A stretch of DNA of 13,999 nucleotides from Candidatus Krumholzibacteriia bacterium (lineage in GTDB: Bacteria; Krumholzibacteriota; Krumholzibacteriia; Krumholzibacteriales; Krumholzibacteriaceae). Shown here in pieces: positions 13,895 to 13,999 of this stretch (positions within the stretch are counted from its first letter, which is position 1; every line of letters starts with the position of its first letter). The stretch is from assembly GCA_028706585.1 (NCBI GenBank), contig JAQTVX010000025.1:1-13999 (forward strand). The letters are read 5' to 3'. The notes beneath the pieces are model-generated. The model worked only from the letters and a program-made list of their open reading frames with translations. It did no database searches and had not been told where the DNA came from. A program made the position numbers and the translations under genes.

Positions 13895-13904
13895 CCGCCC
13901 TACC
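13887..13904. repeat. Inverted repeat overlapping the candidate -10 box
   Basis: GGTAGG (13887-13892) and CCTACC (13899-13904) form a perfect 6-bp dyad around CTCCGC. No T-run follows on either strand, so it is not a terminator. It may be an operator or a hairpin at the transcript start. Confidence 0.4.
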
Positions 13905-13941
13905 ATCCAAAAACGCCGAGTCTACACAGGAGCCAGAGCGA

Positions 13942-13999
13942 ATGGCTCACTTGCGGAAAGGAGCAGGCGTGCAGTCGAAAGTGCTCGCAATCACCGGAA
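13942..13999 (+). CDS. Start of a further gene, cut by the window edge
   Basis: Open frame from ATG 13942, with AGGAG (13928-13932) 9 bases upstream. An in-frame GTG at 13969 has the stronger GGAAAGGAG (13955-13963) 5 bases upstream and is the likelier start. The visible residues from there (MQSKVLAITG) suggest a beta strand leading into a Gly turn as in nucleotide-binding folds, but ten residues are too few to name a family. Confidence 0.45.
   Translation, partial: MAHLRKGAGVQSKVLAITG

Noticed and set aside
1..13999. tRNA/rRNA genes, CRISPR repeats, insertion sequences or attachment sites
   Set aside because: Gaps between genes are 140 bases or less and show no tRNA-like stems, direct repeats or transposase and integrase motifs.

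Overview
This window comes from a GC-rich bacterium. Evidence: sigma70-like promoter elements, Shine-Dalgarno sites at most starts, a PTS protein and tightly packed overlapping genes. It carries a V/A-type (archaeal-style) rotary ATPase rather than an F-type one. Such operons occur in Thermus/Deinococcus, spirochaetes, chlamydiae, some Firmicutes and several uncultured GC-rich phyla. The sequence alone does not let me name the lineage. Every supported gene is on the + strand.

Bases 1-136 hold the terminator of an upstream gene, followed at once by a near-consensus promoter (TTGACA-17-TATACT) that starts the ATPase operon. Bases 137-8904 encode nine subunits in the order H(G)-C-I-K-F-E-A-B-D. 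Together they can build a complete machine: catalytic A3B3 head, D/F/C central shaft, E/H peripheral stalks, and the membrane I subunit with its ring of K subunits. The order differs from the operons I know best: C lies between H and I, and E follows F. K carries an additional N-terminal hydrophobic segment and a ~40-residue linker before the usual two-helix hairpin. It has an essential Glu but lacks the Gln and Ser/Thr typical of Na+-binding rings, which suggests proton coupling. A universal-stress-protein gene is joined to D by an ATGA overlap and is probably the last gene of the operon.

From about 9432 a second transcription unit seems to start at a candidate promoter. It encodes a PTS EIIA type-2 (PtsN/fructose-like) protein with its phosphorylatable His. 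Next come a small (about 248 aa) relative of the 2-hydroxyacyl-CoA dehydratase/BcrC/HgdB family and a compact (216 aa) HgdC/BcrA-type ATP-dependent [4Fe-4S] activator that keeps both cluster cysteines. A 568-aa exported, probably lipid-anchored, Cys-rich protein of unknown function overlaps the activator by ATGA, and a 209-aa helical protein of unknown function follows. The dehydratase-like/activator pair is the most intriguing part of the window: it looks like a stripped-down member of the ATP-driven low-potential electron-transfer ('archerase') enzymes, set among regulatory and exported proteins rather than fermentation genes.

The window ends with a candidate promoter overlapping a 6-bp inverted repeat and the first codons of another gene. 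No tRNA, rRNA, insertion sequence, integrase or CRISPR array was seen, and no gene-free stretch exceeds about 140 bases.
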